The notes beneath the pieces are model-generated. The model was given only the letters and a program-made list of their open reading frames with translations, was not told the DNA's origin and made no database searches. Made by a program: the position numbers and the translations under genes. A DNA stretch of 64,000 nt from Rhodospirillales bacterium (GTDB taxonomy: Bacteria > Pseudomonadota > Alphaproteobacteria > Rhodospirillales > Casp-alpha2). The stretch is taken from positions 1,628,625 through 1,692,624 of the forward strand of contig JAEPQO010000001.1 in the NCBI GenBank assembly GCA_017640505.1, written 5' to 3'. Of this stretch, positions 27,774 to 35,718 are shown piece by piece. How positions within the stretch are numbered: the first letter of the stretch is position 1; the number at the start of each line of letters is the position of its first letter.

Positions 27774-29600
27774 ATGACGACGCCAGTTTTACCAGATCCG
27801 ATGATCGAGATCGGCACCGATGGCACGCCCGTATCCGGCGTGTCTGGCGACGTTTATTTCTCGAAAGCCGGCGGGGTCGACGAAACGCGGCACGTCTTCC
27901 TGGGCGGGATTGGCGCGCCGGACGTGTGGCATGACCGGCAGACGTTCCGGGTTGGTGAACTCGGGTTCGGTACGGGGCTCAACTTTCTGGTGACATGGCG
28001 TGACTGGAAAACGGCGGCGCCGGCGGGTGCGCAACTCGACTATATGGCGGTCGAAGGCTACCCGATCCCTGTTGATCAACTCCGCACGATACTGGCGACA
28101 GTGCCGGAACTGAACGCGGAAGCCGAGGCTTTGCTGGCAAACTGGCCGGTGCGGGTCGGTGGCGTGCATCGCTTGCATTTCGATGGTGGCCGCGTGCGTC
28201 TGACGCTCTTTTTCGGAGACGCCGAAGAGATGCTGAAGGCTGCTTCGGGAAACGTCGATGCATGGTTCCTGGACGGTTTTGCGCCGGCCAGGAACCCGGA
28301 TATGTGGTCCCCGGCGGTCCTTGCAGAGGTCCGGCGTCTGTCGGCGCCGGGCGCCCGGCTGGCGACGTTCTCGGCGGCGGGCGCCGTGCGGCGGTCGCTT
28401 GCAGACGTTGGCTTCGAGGTCTCGAAACGGGGAGGGTTCGGCCGCAAACGGGATTGCGTTGCGGCGATGCTTCCCGAAGGTCCGGCGGCGCGTTACCCCG
28501 CACATGTTGCCGTGATTGGTGCGGGGATCGCCGGCGGCGCATTGGTTCGTGCTCTTTCCGCCAGGGGGATGGCTTGCACGTTGATCGACAGGGCCGAAGG
28601 GCCAGGTGCCGGTGCATCCGGCAACCCGGCTGCCCTGCTGGCGCCGCGATTGCCGCGTGGAAGAACGGCAATCGGCCGGATCATGGCGGCGAGTTATCTT
28701 TATGCGCTCAGGTTTTACGATGAACTCGCGGCAGAGGGCGCGGATGTGTGGCAGGGCGCACGTGGTGGCCTCGCCATGGCACGCAACGATGACGAAGCGG
28801 AGCGGCAGTCGCGGGCCGTTGCGGCGTTCGGCTGGCCGGATGACGTGATGCGCCATGTTGACCCCGACGAAGCCTCGGCGCTTTGCGGCATTCAAGTCGA
28901 CAAGGGGGGCTTGTGGTTCCCGGGGGCCGGAACACTCAGTCCACCGGCGATCACGGCGCATCTCGGCCGTGATGCAAAATATCTGCAGGCGGACGTCGAC
29001 ACGGCCGAAAAGGCGAATGCGGGCTGGCTTCTGCGGGATCAGGACGGCGGCGATGTTGGGTGTTTCGATGCCGTCGTGCTTGCGGCGGGTGTCGGCCTGA
29101 TGGCACTCCCCGGCGGTGAAAAATGGCCGCTGCGTGCCAACCGGGGCCAGATCGCCTACCTGCCGGCACTTCGCTCAGGGCCTGCGGCGCCGGTTACGTA
29201 TGGCGGCTATCTCTCGCCGTTGATCGACCTGCCGACGGGGCAGCACGGTCATGTGCTCGGCGCGACCTACGCGCGCCGTGACGAAATGCCGGATGAGGAT
29301 TGGGAAAAGCTTCGGGGCGTGGACGACGTGCACATGCTCGAGCTGCTGCGGGCGCATCTGCCGGGGATCGAAACGCCCGGGCCGTGTGGCGGCCGTGTTT
29401 CGCTGCGCGCGACGATCCGGGACTACATTCCACTCGCCGGCCGCGTTGATGATGGCCGTTACGTCTTGGGCGGTCTGGGCTCGCGCGGGTTTCTGACGGC
29501 ACCGCTGCTGGCCGAACTTGTCGCCGATCAGATCACGGGGTCGCCGGTGCCGCTTGAGGCGGATCTGGTGAAGGCGCTTGATCCGGCCCGGTTCAACTAA
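27774..29600 (+). CDS. mnmC: bifunctional tRNA mnm5s2U biosynthesis protein MnmC
   Basis: 608 aa, two fused domains. The N-terminal SAM methyltransferase (about 1-235; FRVGELGFGTGLNFLVTW, DAWFLDGFAPARNPDMWS) adds the methyl of nm5U. The C-terminal FAD oxidase (about 240-608; VAVIGAGIAGGALVRAL, GASGNPAALLAPR) removes the carboxymethyl from cmnm5U. Together they finish mnm5(s2)U34 in some tRNAs. The ATG at 27774 is chosen because upstream frame codons overlap the divergent fucose-synthase gene. The stop overlaps the convergent sufE stop by 4 nt. Confidence 0.93.
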   Translation: MTTPVLPDPMIEIGTDGTPVSGVSGDVYFSKAGGVDETRHVFLGGIGAPDVWHDRQTFRVGELGFGTGLNFLVTWRDWKTAAPAGAQLDYMAVEGYPIPVDQLRTILATVPELNAEAEALLANWPVRVGGVHRLHFDGGRVRLTLFFGDAEEMLKAASGNVDAWFLDGFAPARNPDMWSPAVLAEVRRLSAPGARLATFSAAGAVRRSLADVGFEVSKRGGFGRKRDCVAAMLPEGPAARYPAHVAVIGAGIAGGALVRALSARGMACTLIDRAEGPGAGASGNPAALLAPRLPRGRTAIGRIMAASYLYALRFYDELAAEGADVWQGARGGLAMARNDDEAERQSRAVAAFGWPDDVMRHVDPDEASALCGIQVDKGGLWFPGAGTLSPPAITAHLGRDAKYLQADVDTAEKANAGWLLRDQDGGDVGCFDAVVLAAGVGLMALPGGEKWPLRANRGQIAYLPALRSGPAAPVTYGGYLSPLIDLPTGQHGHVLGATYARRDEMPDEDWEKLRGVDDVHMLELLRAHLPGIETPGPCGGRVSLRATIRDYIPLAGRVDDGRYVLGGLGSRGFLTAPLLAELVADQITGSPVPLEADLVKALDPARFN

Positions 29601-30037
29601 CCGACATGCGCCTTGGCGTGGCCGAGCATGGTCTGCACCATGGAATGAAGGCCGTTCGAGCGGCTCGGGCTGAGGTGCTCGTCGAGGCCGATGCCCTCGA
29701 TAAAGCTTGGCGGGGTGTCGAGGATTTCCTGCGGTGTGCGGTCGGAATAAATCCTGAGCAGGATCGCAATCAGACCGGAAACGATGGCGGCATCGGAAAT
29801 GGCGTGAAATACGAGACGGCCGTCCTTGTGTTCGGGAACCAGCCAGACCTGTGACTGGCATCCGCGCACCTTGAATTCGTCGGTCATCCATTCTTCGGGG
29901 AATGCCGGGAGCTGCTGGCCGAGGTCAATGATGTGCTTGTAGCGGTCCATCCAGTCATCCAGGAACTGGAATTCTTCGATCAGTTCCTCCTGCACTTCGG
30001 CGATGCTCTCGCGCCCGTTGTCCTGGCCATCTGCCAT
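29597..30037 (-). CDS. sufE: SufE-family Fe-S cluster assembly sulfur acceptor
   Basis: 146 aa. SufE takes persulfide sulfur from a cysteine desulfurase and hands it to the Suf scaffold. The sulfur-accepting Cys is in DEFKVRGCQSQVWLV near residue 58. IIDLGQQLPAFPEEW upstream and the C-terminal LHSMVQTMLGHAKAH are family-typical. No sufS or other suf gene is adjacent. The gene stands alone, convergent with mnmC. Confidence 0.93.
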   Translation of the reverse strand: MADGQDNGRESIAEVQEELIEEFQFLDDWMDRYKHIIDLGQQLPAFPEEWMTDEFKVRGCQSQVWLVPEHKDGRLVFHAISDAAIVSGLIAILLRIYSDRTPQEILDTPPSFIEGIGLDEHLSPSRSNGLHSMVQTMLGHAKAHVG

Positions 30038-30184
30038 GTCTGATCCTCGATTCCGCCGTCGATCGGCTTGCTAAGTTATTGCACCTGCTAAATAACCCTT
30101 CAGGCACCGAAATTCCAGTCCGATCAGGGTTGCAACTACTATATGGCACGTTATTTTAAGCGTGAGAGGCCGCCGTGTGCGGCA

Positions 30185-30547
30185 ATGACCACAGGCACAG
30201 AGATTCAGTCCGTGAAACGCCTCAAGAACAGCGCAAAGTACACGATCGGCGAACAGGTCCGGCACCGTATCTACGGATTCCGGGGCGTGGTGTTCGACGT
30301 CGATCCCGAGTTCTCGAATACGGATGAATGGTATCAGTCCATCCCGCCGGAATCGCGTCCGCGCAAGGACCAGCCGTTCTATCATCTGTTTGCTGAATCG
30401 ACAGAGCAGTCGCCTTATGTCGCCTATGTTTCGGAACAGAACCTGGTCCCGGACAAGGACGACGATCCGATCAGCCATCCCGAGATGGTCGAGTATTTCG
30501 ATGGGCTTGAAGACGGCCGTTACGTGCCGCGCATGCTGCTCAACTAG
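30185..30547 (+). CDS. hspQ: HspQ-type hemimethylated-DNA-binding/heat-shock protein
   Basis: 120 aa from the ATG at 30185. The YccV/HspQ domain is complete: YTIGEQVRHRIYGFRGVVFDVDPEF, then QPFYHLFAE and YVAYVSEQNLVPD. HspQ binds hemimethylated oriC DNA in E. coli and can act as an adaptor or substrate of Lon. An in-frame ATG at 30143 would add 14 basic residues, but it lies in a stretch (ACTATATGG at about 30137-30145) that looks more like a -10 element. Neither start has a well-placed ribosome site. Confidence 0.88.
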   Translation: MTTGTEIQSVKRLKNSAKYTIGEQVRHRIYGFRGVVFDVDPEFSNTDEWYQSIPPESRPRKDQPFYHLFAESTEQSPYVAYVSEQNLVPDKDDDPISHPEMVEYFDGLEDGRYVPRMLLN

Positions 30548-30556
30548 AATTACTGA

Positions 30557-30889
30557 TTAAAGCTGCTTTTCAAGATAGTCGCGGACCTCGAACACGAGGT
30601 CAGGCTGCGGCTTCGTGAACTGAACAGCGAGCTGATCGTCCCACTGGCGGACGACCTTGGCGTGGCCGCGAAGTTCGAAGTCCTCGCCGCTTGGCTTCAG
30701 CACCAGGTGAAATTCGAAATATTGATTGGCCTGCAGCGAGTCGGTGTATTCGGTGACGCGCATGCCGCCTTCCGACAGATCGCCGAGCGGGTAGGTTTCG
30801 CCGTAAATACGAACCTCTTCCCCGTGCGCGGCGATGCGGTCGTGCTCGCGCTTGTTATCGCCGTCTTTCTTCTTACCGAATCCGAACAT
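30557..30889 (-). CDS. PilZ-domain (c-di-GMP-binding) protein
   Basis: 110 aa, a single PilZ domain. The c-di-GMP signature is intact: RxxxR as R14-EHD-R18, and DxSxxG as DLSEGG (37-42) followed by MRV. Stand-alone PilZ proteins relay c-di-GMP levels to motility, polysaccharide or cell-cycle targets; the partner here is unknown. It is convergent with hspQ, 9 nt apart, and 12 nt downstream of argE on the same strand. Confidence 0.9.
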   Translation of the reverse strand: MFGFGKKKDGDNKREHDRIAAHGEEVRIYGETYPLGDLSEGGMRVTEYTDSLQANQYFEFHLVLKPSGEDFELRGHAKVVRQWDDQLAVQFTKPQPDLVFEVRDYLEKQL

Positions 30890-30901
30890 GCGGCTATATT
30901 C

Positions 30902-32065
30902 TCACGACTTGCAGACCCTGTCCATTAGGCGATCGAGAAAGGCTTCGCCCTTGTTGATTTGCTCCAACGATATGAATTCATTGGGTTTATGCGCCTGGTC
31001 GATGCTACCCGGGCCGCAGACGACGCACGGGATACCGCCGCGCTTCTGGAACAGTCCGGCTTCCGTGCCGAACGCCACCTTGGCGTGATCGTTGCGTCCC
31101 GCGAGCTGTTTGACGAACGTGACGACCTCGTCGTCGACGTTCATGTCCAGGCTCGGCATGTCGTTCACGCAGGTGATATCGATGCCGGTCGACGGGTCGA
31201 TGGCCTTCATTTGCGGCTCCAGCGTTTCCTTGGCCTCGCGGATGATTTCGGCCTCGATCTCGTCGGGGTTATCGGCGCCGATGTAGCGGAACTCGAACTG
31301 GACCTTGCAGTCCTTGGGCACGATGTTGAGCGCCGTGCCACCCTGCACGACACCGGTATGCACGGTCGTGTGCTGGACGTCATACAATTCATCGTACGGA
31401 CCGCCGAACTGGAGTTTCCGCGCCATGCTCTGCAGGTGGGTGATGAACCTCGCGGCGTATTCGATCGCGTTGACGCCGTGGGGGGCGAGGCTCGAATGCG
31501 CTTCAAGACCATGTACGTGCGCTTCGTAACTGCGTTTTCCCTTGTGTCCGGTGATGACCTGCATGCTCGTCGGCTCGCCGATAATCGCCATACGGGGTTT
31601 GATGGGCAAACCGTTGATCATATCGATCATCGGCCGGACGCCGAGGCAGCCGACTTCTTCGTCGTACGAGAATGCAAGGTGTATCGGCGTTTCCAGGCCG
31701 CGTTCCATGAACACGGGCAATTTGGCCAGCACCAGCGCAATGAAGCTCTTCATGTCCGATGTGCCGCGGCCGTACAGTTTCTGGTCCTTTTCAACGATAT
31801 TGAAGGGATCGGAATCCCAGTTCTGACCGTCGACCGGCACCACGTCCGTGTGTCCGGACAGCATGACGCCGGCCTTGTCGGCCGGGCCGATGGTCGCATA
31901 GAGATTTGCCTTGCTGCGGTCTTCGTTGGGGACCAGTGTGCTCTCAATACCAAGATCGGAGAGATATCCCTGAACGTAGTTGATCAGTTCCATGTTGGAG
32001 TCCCGGCTCGTGGTGTCGAATGACACCAGTTTCGAGATCATCTCCAGACTTTCCGACGTCGGCAT
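30902..32065 (-). CDS. argE: acetylornithine deacetylase (ArgE, M20 family)
   Basis: 387 aa M20 metallopeptidase-fold enzyme that removes acetyl from N-acetylornithine. All di-zinc elements are present: SGHTDVVPV (His-x-Asp), YGRGTSDMKSF (bridging Asp), SYDEEVGCLG (catalytic Glu and ligand Glu), IIGEPT (ligand Glu) and AHKPNEFI (last His). AGGAGA stands 8 nt before the ATG at 32065; an in-frame ATG at 32122 would add 19 unlike residues. It is divergent from a degenerate M20 paralogue with 93 nt between starts. Confidence 0.92.
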   Translation of the reverse strand: MPTSESLEMISKLVSFDTTSRDSNMELINYVQGYLSDLGIESTLVPNEDRSKANLYATIGPADKAGVMLSGHTDVVPVDGQNWDSDPFNIVEKDQKLYGRGTSDMKSFIALVLAKLPVFMERGLETPIHLAFSYDEEVGCLGVRPMIDMINGLPIKPRMAIIGEPTSMQVITGHKGKRSYEAHVHGLEAHSSLAPHGVNAIEYAARFITHLQSMARKLQFGGPYDELYDVQHTTVHTGVVQGGTALNIVPKDCKVQFEFRYIGADNPDEIEAEIIREAKETLEPQMKAIDPSTGIDITCVNDMPSLDMNVDDEVVTFVKQLAGRNDHAKVAFGTEAGLFQKRGGIPCVVCGPGSIDQAHKPNEFISLEQINKGEAFLDRLMDRVCKS

Positions 32066-32158
32066 TAACTGGTTCTCCTGGAATTTCCGTTCATTGACTG
32101 TATCCAAATTGACGTTTTGCACCGGGTTTGCAAGGGTTTCATCGAAAGCAGGGGATTT

Positions 32159-33400
32159 ATGAACGCGACGTTTTCAGAAACCATTGCCGAATTCATGGTG
32201 AAGCATCGGGCGGCGCAGTTCGCGCTGCTCAAAAAGCTTGTGCAGATCGATACCGAGACGCGCAGCGATGCATTGATGAAAGCATCCGATAAGGTCGCAG
32301 CGCTGCTGGAAGATCTCGATTTTGAGGTCGAGCGGCATGCGCCCGATGCCGAACGTCTCGAAGCCGCCGGCATTGCAGGTGTGCAGAATCTTGTCGCCCG
32401 AAAGCAGTTCGGCCACGGGCCGGTGCTGGCGCTGGTCTGTCATGTCGATACCGTGGAGGTGCCCCCGGGCTGGACGTTCGAGCCGCTGGGCGGCGATATC
32501 GACGACGGGTCTCTCTACGGGTTGGGTGCGGTATCCGGAAAAGGAAGCCTGGCGGCGCAGGTCTTTGCCGTTCTGGCGCTTGAACAGGTTGGGGTGCCGG
32601 TGACCGGCGCAGTCGAACTACATATCAGTTTTGACGGTGAAAGCGGCGGCGCGCTCGGCGCCAAGTGGTTGCTTGCCGAGGAGATCGTCAAGCCGGATAT
32701 GGTCATTGCCGGTGGCCCGGCGCGCGCTGTGGCGACCCAGTCGACCGGCACCATGCTGATGGACGTCGAGGTGCACGGCAAGGCCGCACCGGCACATGCG
32801 CCGGACCGCGGGACCGATGCCCTGGAAGCGGCGACCCATGCGCTTTCGAGGCTTTACCAGTTCAGGGGCGGGTTGAAAGCACATGCCTCGGCGACGCCCG
32901 GAATCGGTGCACCGACAATGGTGGTCGAGCACATCTCGGGCGGTCACGAAAGCGGCGTGCCGGAGTTCGTGGCGTTTCGCATCGACCGCCGTATTCTGCC
33001 GGACGAAGACCCTGCGCAGGTGGAGAAACAGCTCACCAACATGATCGGCAGCACGATCGCCAAGATGCCGGGTGCGCGATGCCGCATCCGCCGTTCGGTC
33101 ATGATTCCGGCGATGGGCGGTGACGAAAGCACGGCGCCGCTGGTCGACGCCCTTGAACATCGTCTGGCGGCGAAGATCGACACGATGCAGGGACCTTACG
33201 GTATTGCCTATGATCATGAAGGACGGCACTACGCAGCGGCCGGCATCCCGACCGTCATGTACGGGGCAGGGCCGCTGGATCCCGTTGCCGCCGGCCTGCA
33301 CGGTGCCGATGAACATCTGGTGCTGGACGACCTGCGCCTTGCGACAGAGGTGCTGGCGCTGTCGGCAATGGATATACTCTCCGGGAAGATGAGCGCCTAA
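32159..33400 (+). CDS. M20 peptidase-family homologue lacking several catalytic residues
   Basis: 413 aa with the whole M20 layout (catalytic domain, dimerisation lid about 200-310, catalytic domain). The first ligand pair H95-V-D97 and the C-terminal GADEHL are kept. The bridging Asp of GRGxxDxKG is Ser126 (LGAVSGKG). The catalytic Glu of the EE pair is Gly160 (FDGESGG). The next ligand, normally GEP, is GGP in MVIAGGPA. Peptidase or deacylase activity is therefore doubtful. AGGGGA precedes the ATG. It is divergent from the intact argE. The stop overlaps the convergent carbamoyltransferase stop by 4 nt. Confidence 0.8.
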   Translation: MNATFSETIAEFMVKHRAAQFALLKKLVQIDTETRSDALMKASDKVAALLEDLDFEVERHAPDAERLEAAGIAGVQNLVARKQFGHGPVLALVCHVDTVEVPPGWTFEPLGGDIDDGSLYGLGAVSGKGSLAAQVFAVLALEQVGVPVTGAVELHISFDGESGGALGAKWLLAEEIVKPDMVIAGGPARAVATQSTGTMLMDVEVHGKAAPAHAPDRGTDALEAATHALSRLYQFRGGLKAHASATPGIGAPTMVVEHISGGHESGVPEFVAFRIDRRILPDEDPAQVEKQLTNMIGSTIAKMPGARCRIRRSVMIPAMGGDESTAPLVDALEHRLAAKIDTMQGPYGIAYDHEGRHYAAAGIPTVMYGAGPLDPVAAGLHGADEHLVLDDLRLATEVLALSAMDILSGKMSA

Positions 33401-35064
33401 TCGAGTTCGAACGCGTTCTTGTAATCGAGCTTGAACGCCGAAATCAGAGCGTGATAGCGGGGGTTGGTTTCCTTGTGCACCGTCTGGATGCGCGCCGAGT
33501 AATCGACATGGGTGACGGCGGGAATATCCGATCGCGGCACATTGAGTTTTTCGATGCCGAACAGTGCCTTTTCGGCGTCGGTCATTTCGCGGCGCCGTTT
33601 TTCGACCACCGGCGCGACCATCAGCATGTACGGGCTGTCGCTGTCGATCTCGAACCAGTCGGCGACATCCTCGCGCAGGACGGAAGGCGCGAACGGACGA
33701 AAACTCTCGCGGTATTTGACGCGCAGATTAAGTGTCTTCTGCATTTCCGGTGAGCGCGGGTCGGCGATGATGGAGCGGCCGCCGAGAGCACGGGGGCCGA
33801 ACTCCATGCGGCCCTGATACCAGCCGACGGCCTTGCCGTCCGCCATGGCGTCCGCGGTTGCGCCGACGACTTCGTCCTCGCCCAGGACGGAGAACTTGGC
33901 GCCCGCTGCGGCAAGCCGCTCTTCGATTTCCGCCTGCGGCAGTTCCGGACCAAGGTACGAGCCTTTCATGCCGTCCATGATGCCGTTGAGTTTGCGCGGC
34001 TGCTGCTGGTACAGGTGATACGCATTCAATGCTGCACCAAGCGCGCCACCTGCATCACCGGCAGCGGGCTGCACCCAGACATTCTCAAACGCTTTATCGC
34101 GCAACACCTTTCCGTTGGCCACGCAATTGAGTGCGACCCCGCCGGCGAGACAGAGGTTGCTAATTCCGTACTCGTCGGCCAGCGAGCGGGTGAGGCGCAA
34201 GACCACTTCTTCGGTGACGGCCTGAACGGAGGCCGCGAGATCCATGTGTTTCTGCGTCAGCATTTCTTCGGCCTTGCGCGGCGGACCGCCGAACAGTGCA
34301 TCGAACTTTGCGTTGGTCATGGTGAGACCGGTGCAGTAATTGAAATACTGCTGATCGAGACGGAAAGAGCCGTCTTCTTTCACATCCATCAGTTTTTCGA
34401 GGATCAGGTCCTTGTAGACGGGTTCGCCATAGGGCGCGAGGCCCATGACCTTGTACTCGCCGGAATTGACCTTGAAGCCGGTGTAATACGTGAATGCGGA
34501 ATAAAGCAGACCGAGCGAATGCGGGAAGTGAATCTCGCGTACCATGTTGAGTTCACGGCCGCGGCCGACGGCGACGGAGGTCGTAGCCCACTCGCCGACA
34601 CCGTCCATGGTCAGGACGATCGCTTCCTCGTACGGCGACGGGAAAAATGCCGAAGCGGCATGGCTCTGGTGGTGTTCCGAAAACAGCAGCTTGTTCTGCC
34701 AGTCGAACGTGTCGTCAAACGCCTGGAATTTCTTCCGCAATAGGTCCTTTTGGAACAGCTTTTCCTTCAGCCAGACCGGGATCGCCATTTTGAACGACCG
34801 AAACCCGATAGGCGCAAACGCGAGATATGTCTCGAGCAGGCGTTCGAACTTCAGAAACGGTTTGTCGTAAAAAGCGACGAAGTCGATATCGTTCAGTTCG
34901 ATGCCGGCTTCATCGAGGCAATACTGGATTGCATTTTCGGGAAAGCGGTCGTCGTGCTTCTTGCGGGTAAAGCGCTCTTCCTGGGCGGCAGCGACGACGG
35001 TGCCATCCTCGATCAGCGCGGCGGCGCTGTCGTGATAAAATGCGGATACGCCAAGAATACGCAA
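33397..35064 (-). CDS. carbamoyltransferase (NodU/CmcH family), first copy
   Basis: 555 aa. Transfers carbamoyl from carbamoyl phosphate, via carbamoyl-AMP, to a hydroxyl of a sugar or secondary metabolite. The N-terminal Kae1-like ATPase domain begins RILGVSAFYHDSAAALIEDG; metal-binding His lie in LFSEHHQSHAASAFFPSPY; DGVGEWATTSVAVG follows. The C-terminal carbamoyl-phosphate domain includes GRMEFGPRALGGRSIIADPR. It is the last gene of the minus arm. DUF5989 and SxtJ-like genes just upstream form a grouping also known from saxitoxin (SxtI/SxtJ-type) and polysaccharide loci. The acceptor is unknown. Confidence 0.9.
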   Translation of the reverse strand: MRILGVSAFYHDSAAALIEDGTVVAAAQEERFTRKKHDDRFPENAIQYCLDEAGIELNDIDFVAFYDKPFLKFERLLETYLAFAPIGFRSFKMAIPVWLKEKLFQKDLLRKKFQAFDDTFDWQNKLLFSEHHQSHAASAFFPSPYEEAIVLTMDGVGEWATTSVAVGRGRELNMVREIHFPHSLGLLYSAFTYYTGFKVNSGEYKVMGLAPYGEPVYKDLILEKLMDVKEDGSFRLDQQYFNYCTGLTMTNAKFDALFGGPPRKAEEMLTQKHMDLAASVQAVTEEVVLRLTRSLADEYGISNLCLAGGVALNCVANGKVLRDKAFENVWVQPAAGDAGGALGAALNAYHLYQQQPRKLNGIMDGMKGSYLGPELPQAEIEERLAAAGAKFSVLGEDEVVGATADAMADGKAVGWYQGRMEFGPRALGGRSIIADPRSPEMQKTLNLRVKYRESFRPFAPSVLREDVADWFEIDSDSPYMLMVAPVVEKRRREMTDAEKALFGIEKLNVPRSDIPAVTHVDYSARIQTVHKETNPRYHALISAFKLDYKNAFELD

Positions 35065-35076
35065 CGAATCTCAGCC

Positions 35077-35226
35077 TCAGAATATCGTGTAGATGAAAGG
35101 CGCCACCGCGGAGCCTTGGCTAAGGACAACCAGTCCGCCGAACACCGCCATCATGACCAGAATCGGCAGTAGCCAGAACTTTTTACGGACTCTAAGGAAC
35201 TTCCATAGTTCAGCAATAAAAGCCAT
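35077..35226 (-). CDS. DUF5989-type small membrane protein
   Basis: 49 aa. Short basic N-terminus (LWKFLRVRKKFWLLP), one membrane helix (about residues 19-36), then the conserved tail QGSAVAPFIYTIF. This matches the DUF5989 family, which is almost always found beside a NodU/CmcH carbamoyltransferase and an SxtJ-like gene. Function is unknown; it may anchor or regulate the carbamoyltransferase at the membrane (inference). The sequence GGTGAG ahead of the ATG is the likely ribosome site. It lies 12 nt upstream of the carbamoyltransferase gene and 8 nt after the SxtJ-like gene. Confidence 0.85.
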   Translation of the reverse strand: MAFIAELWKFLRVRKKFWLLPILVMMAVFGGLVVLSQGSAVAPFIYTIF

Positions 35227-35234
35227 ATCTCACC

Positions 35235-35651
35235 TTAAAACTGGTTCTTCATTGAATCTGGTTCCGGGCCGGGCGGTTCGCGTTCGATCCAATAGGTTTT
35301 CGCGTTCGCGTCAAATGCCCGGTTCAGCGGGTCTTTGCCGAACATCCGCATCAGCAGGCCGGTCGGCACCATGGTTGTGTAGTACAAAAGGGCCATCACG
35401 ATGGGATTGACGACTATATAGAGCAGCATGCCGAACTTGAACCAGATCAAATTCAGCGGCCGAAGGACCGGCTGGGCAAAGAAACCGGCGGCAAGGAAGG
35501 CAACCGAGAGGAACGCCGCCCAGATGCGGACGGGTAAGCCGTCGATCAGGGGCCAGAGCGCGACAATCGCGAACACCACCGCAAAGACGATGCCGAAGCT
35601 CTTCTCGGAGCCGACTTGAACCTCTTCTTTGTCTTTCAGACTTTCGTGCAT
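35235..35651 (-). CDS. SxtJ-like membrane protein
   Basis: 138 aa, start at the ATG at 35651. A short acidic N-terminus (residues 1-14) precedes an EKSFG motif, then three or four hydrophobic segments between about 20 and 105, then a soluble tail with TYWIERE. EKSFGIVFAVVFAIVALWPL and the PLNLIWFKFGMLLYIVVNPIVMALLYY stretch (about 70-96) fit the SxtJ family, named from the saxitoxin cluster. Role unknown. It lies between heparinase and DUF5989 genes in one minus-strand operon. An upstream open frame to 35855 overlaps the heparinase gene and is not coding. Confidence 0.8.
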   Translation of the reverse strand: MHESLKDKEEVQVGSEKSFGIVFAVVFAIVALWPLIDGLPVRIWAAFLSVAFLAAGFFAQPVLRPLNLIWFKFGMLLYIVVNPIVMALLYYTTMVPTGLLMRMFGKDPLNRAFDANAKTYWIEREPPGPEPDSMKNQF

Positions 35652-35718
35652 GCTTGGCAGCCTCAGGGTTCTCCGTGGCAACGGGGTACTAGAAAGATTG
35701 GTGAAAGGCCAGAATATT

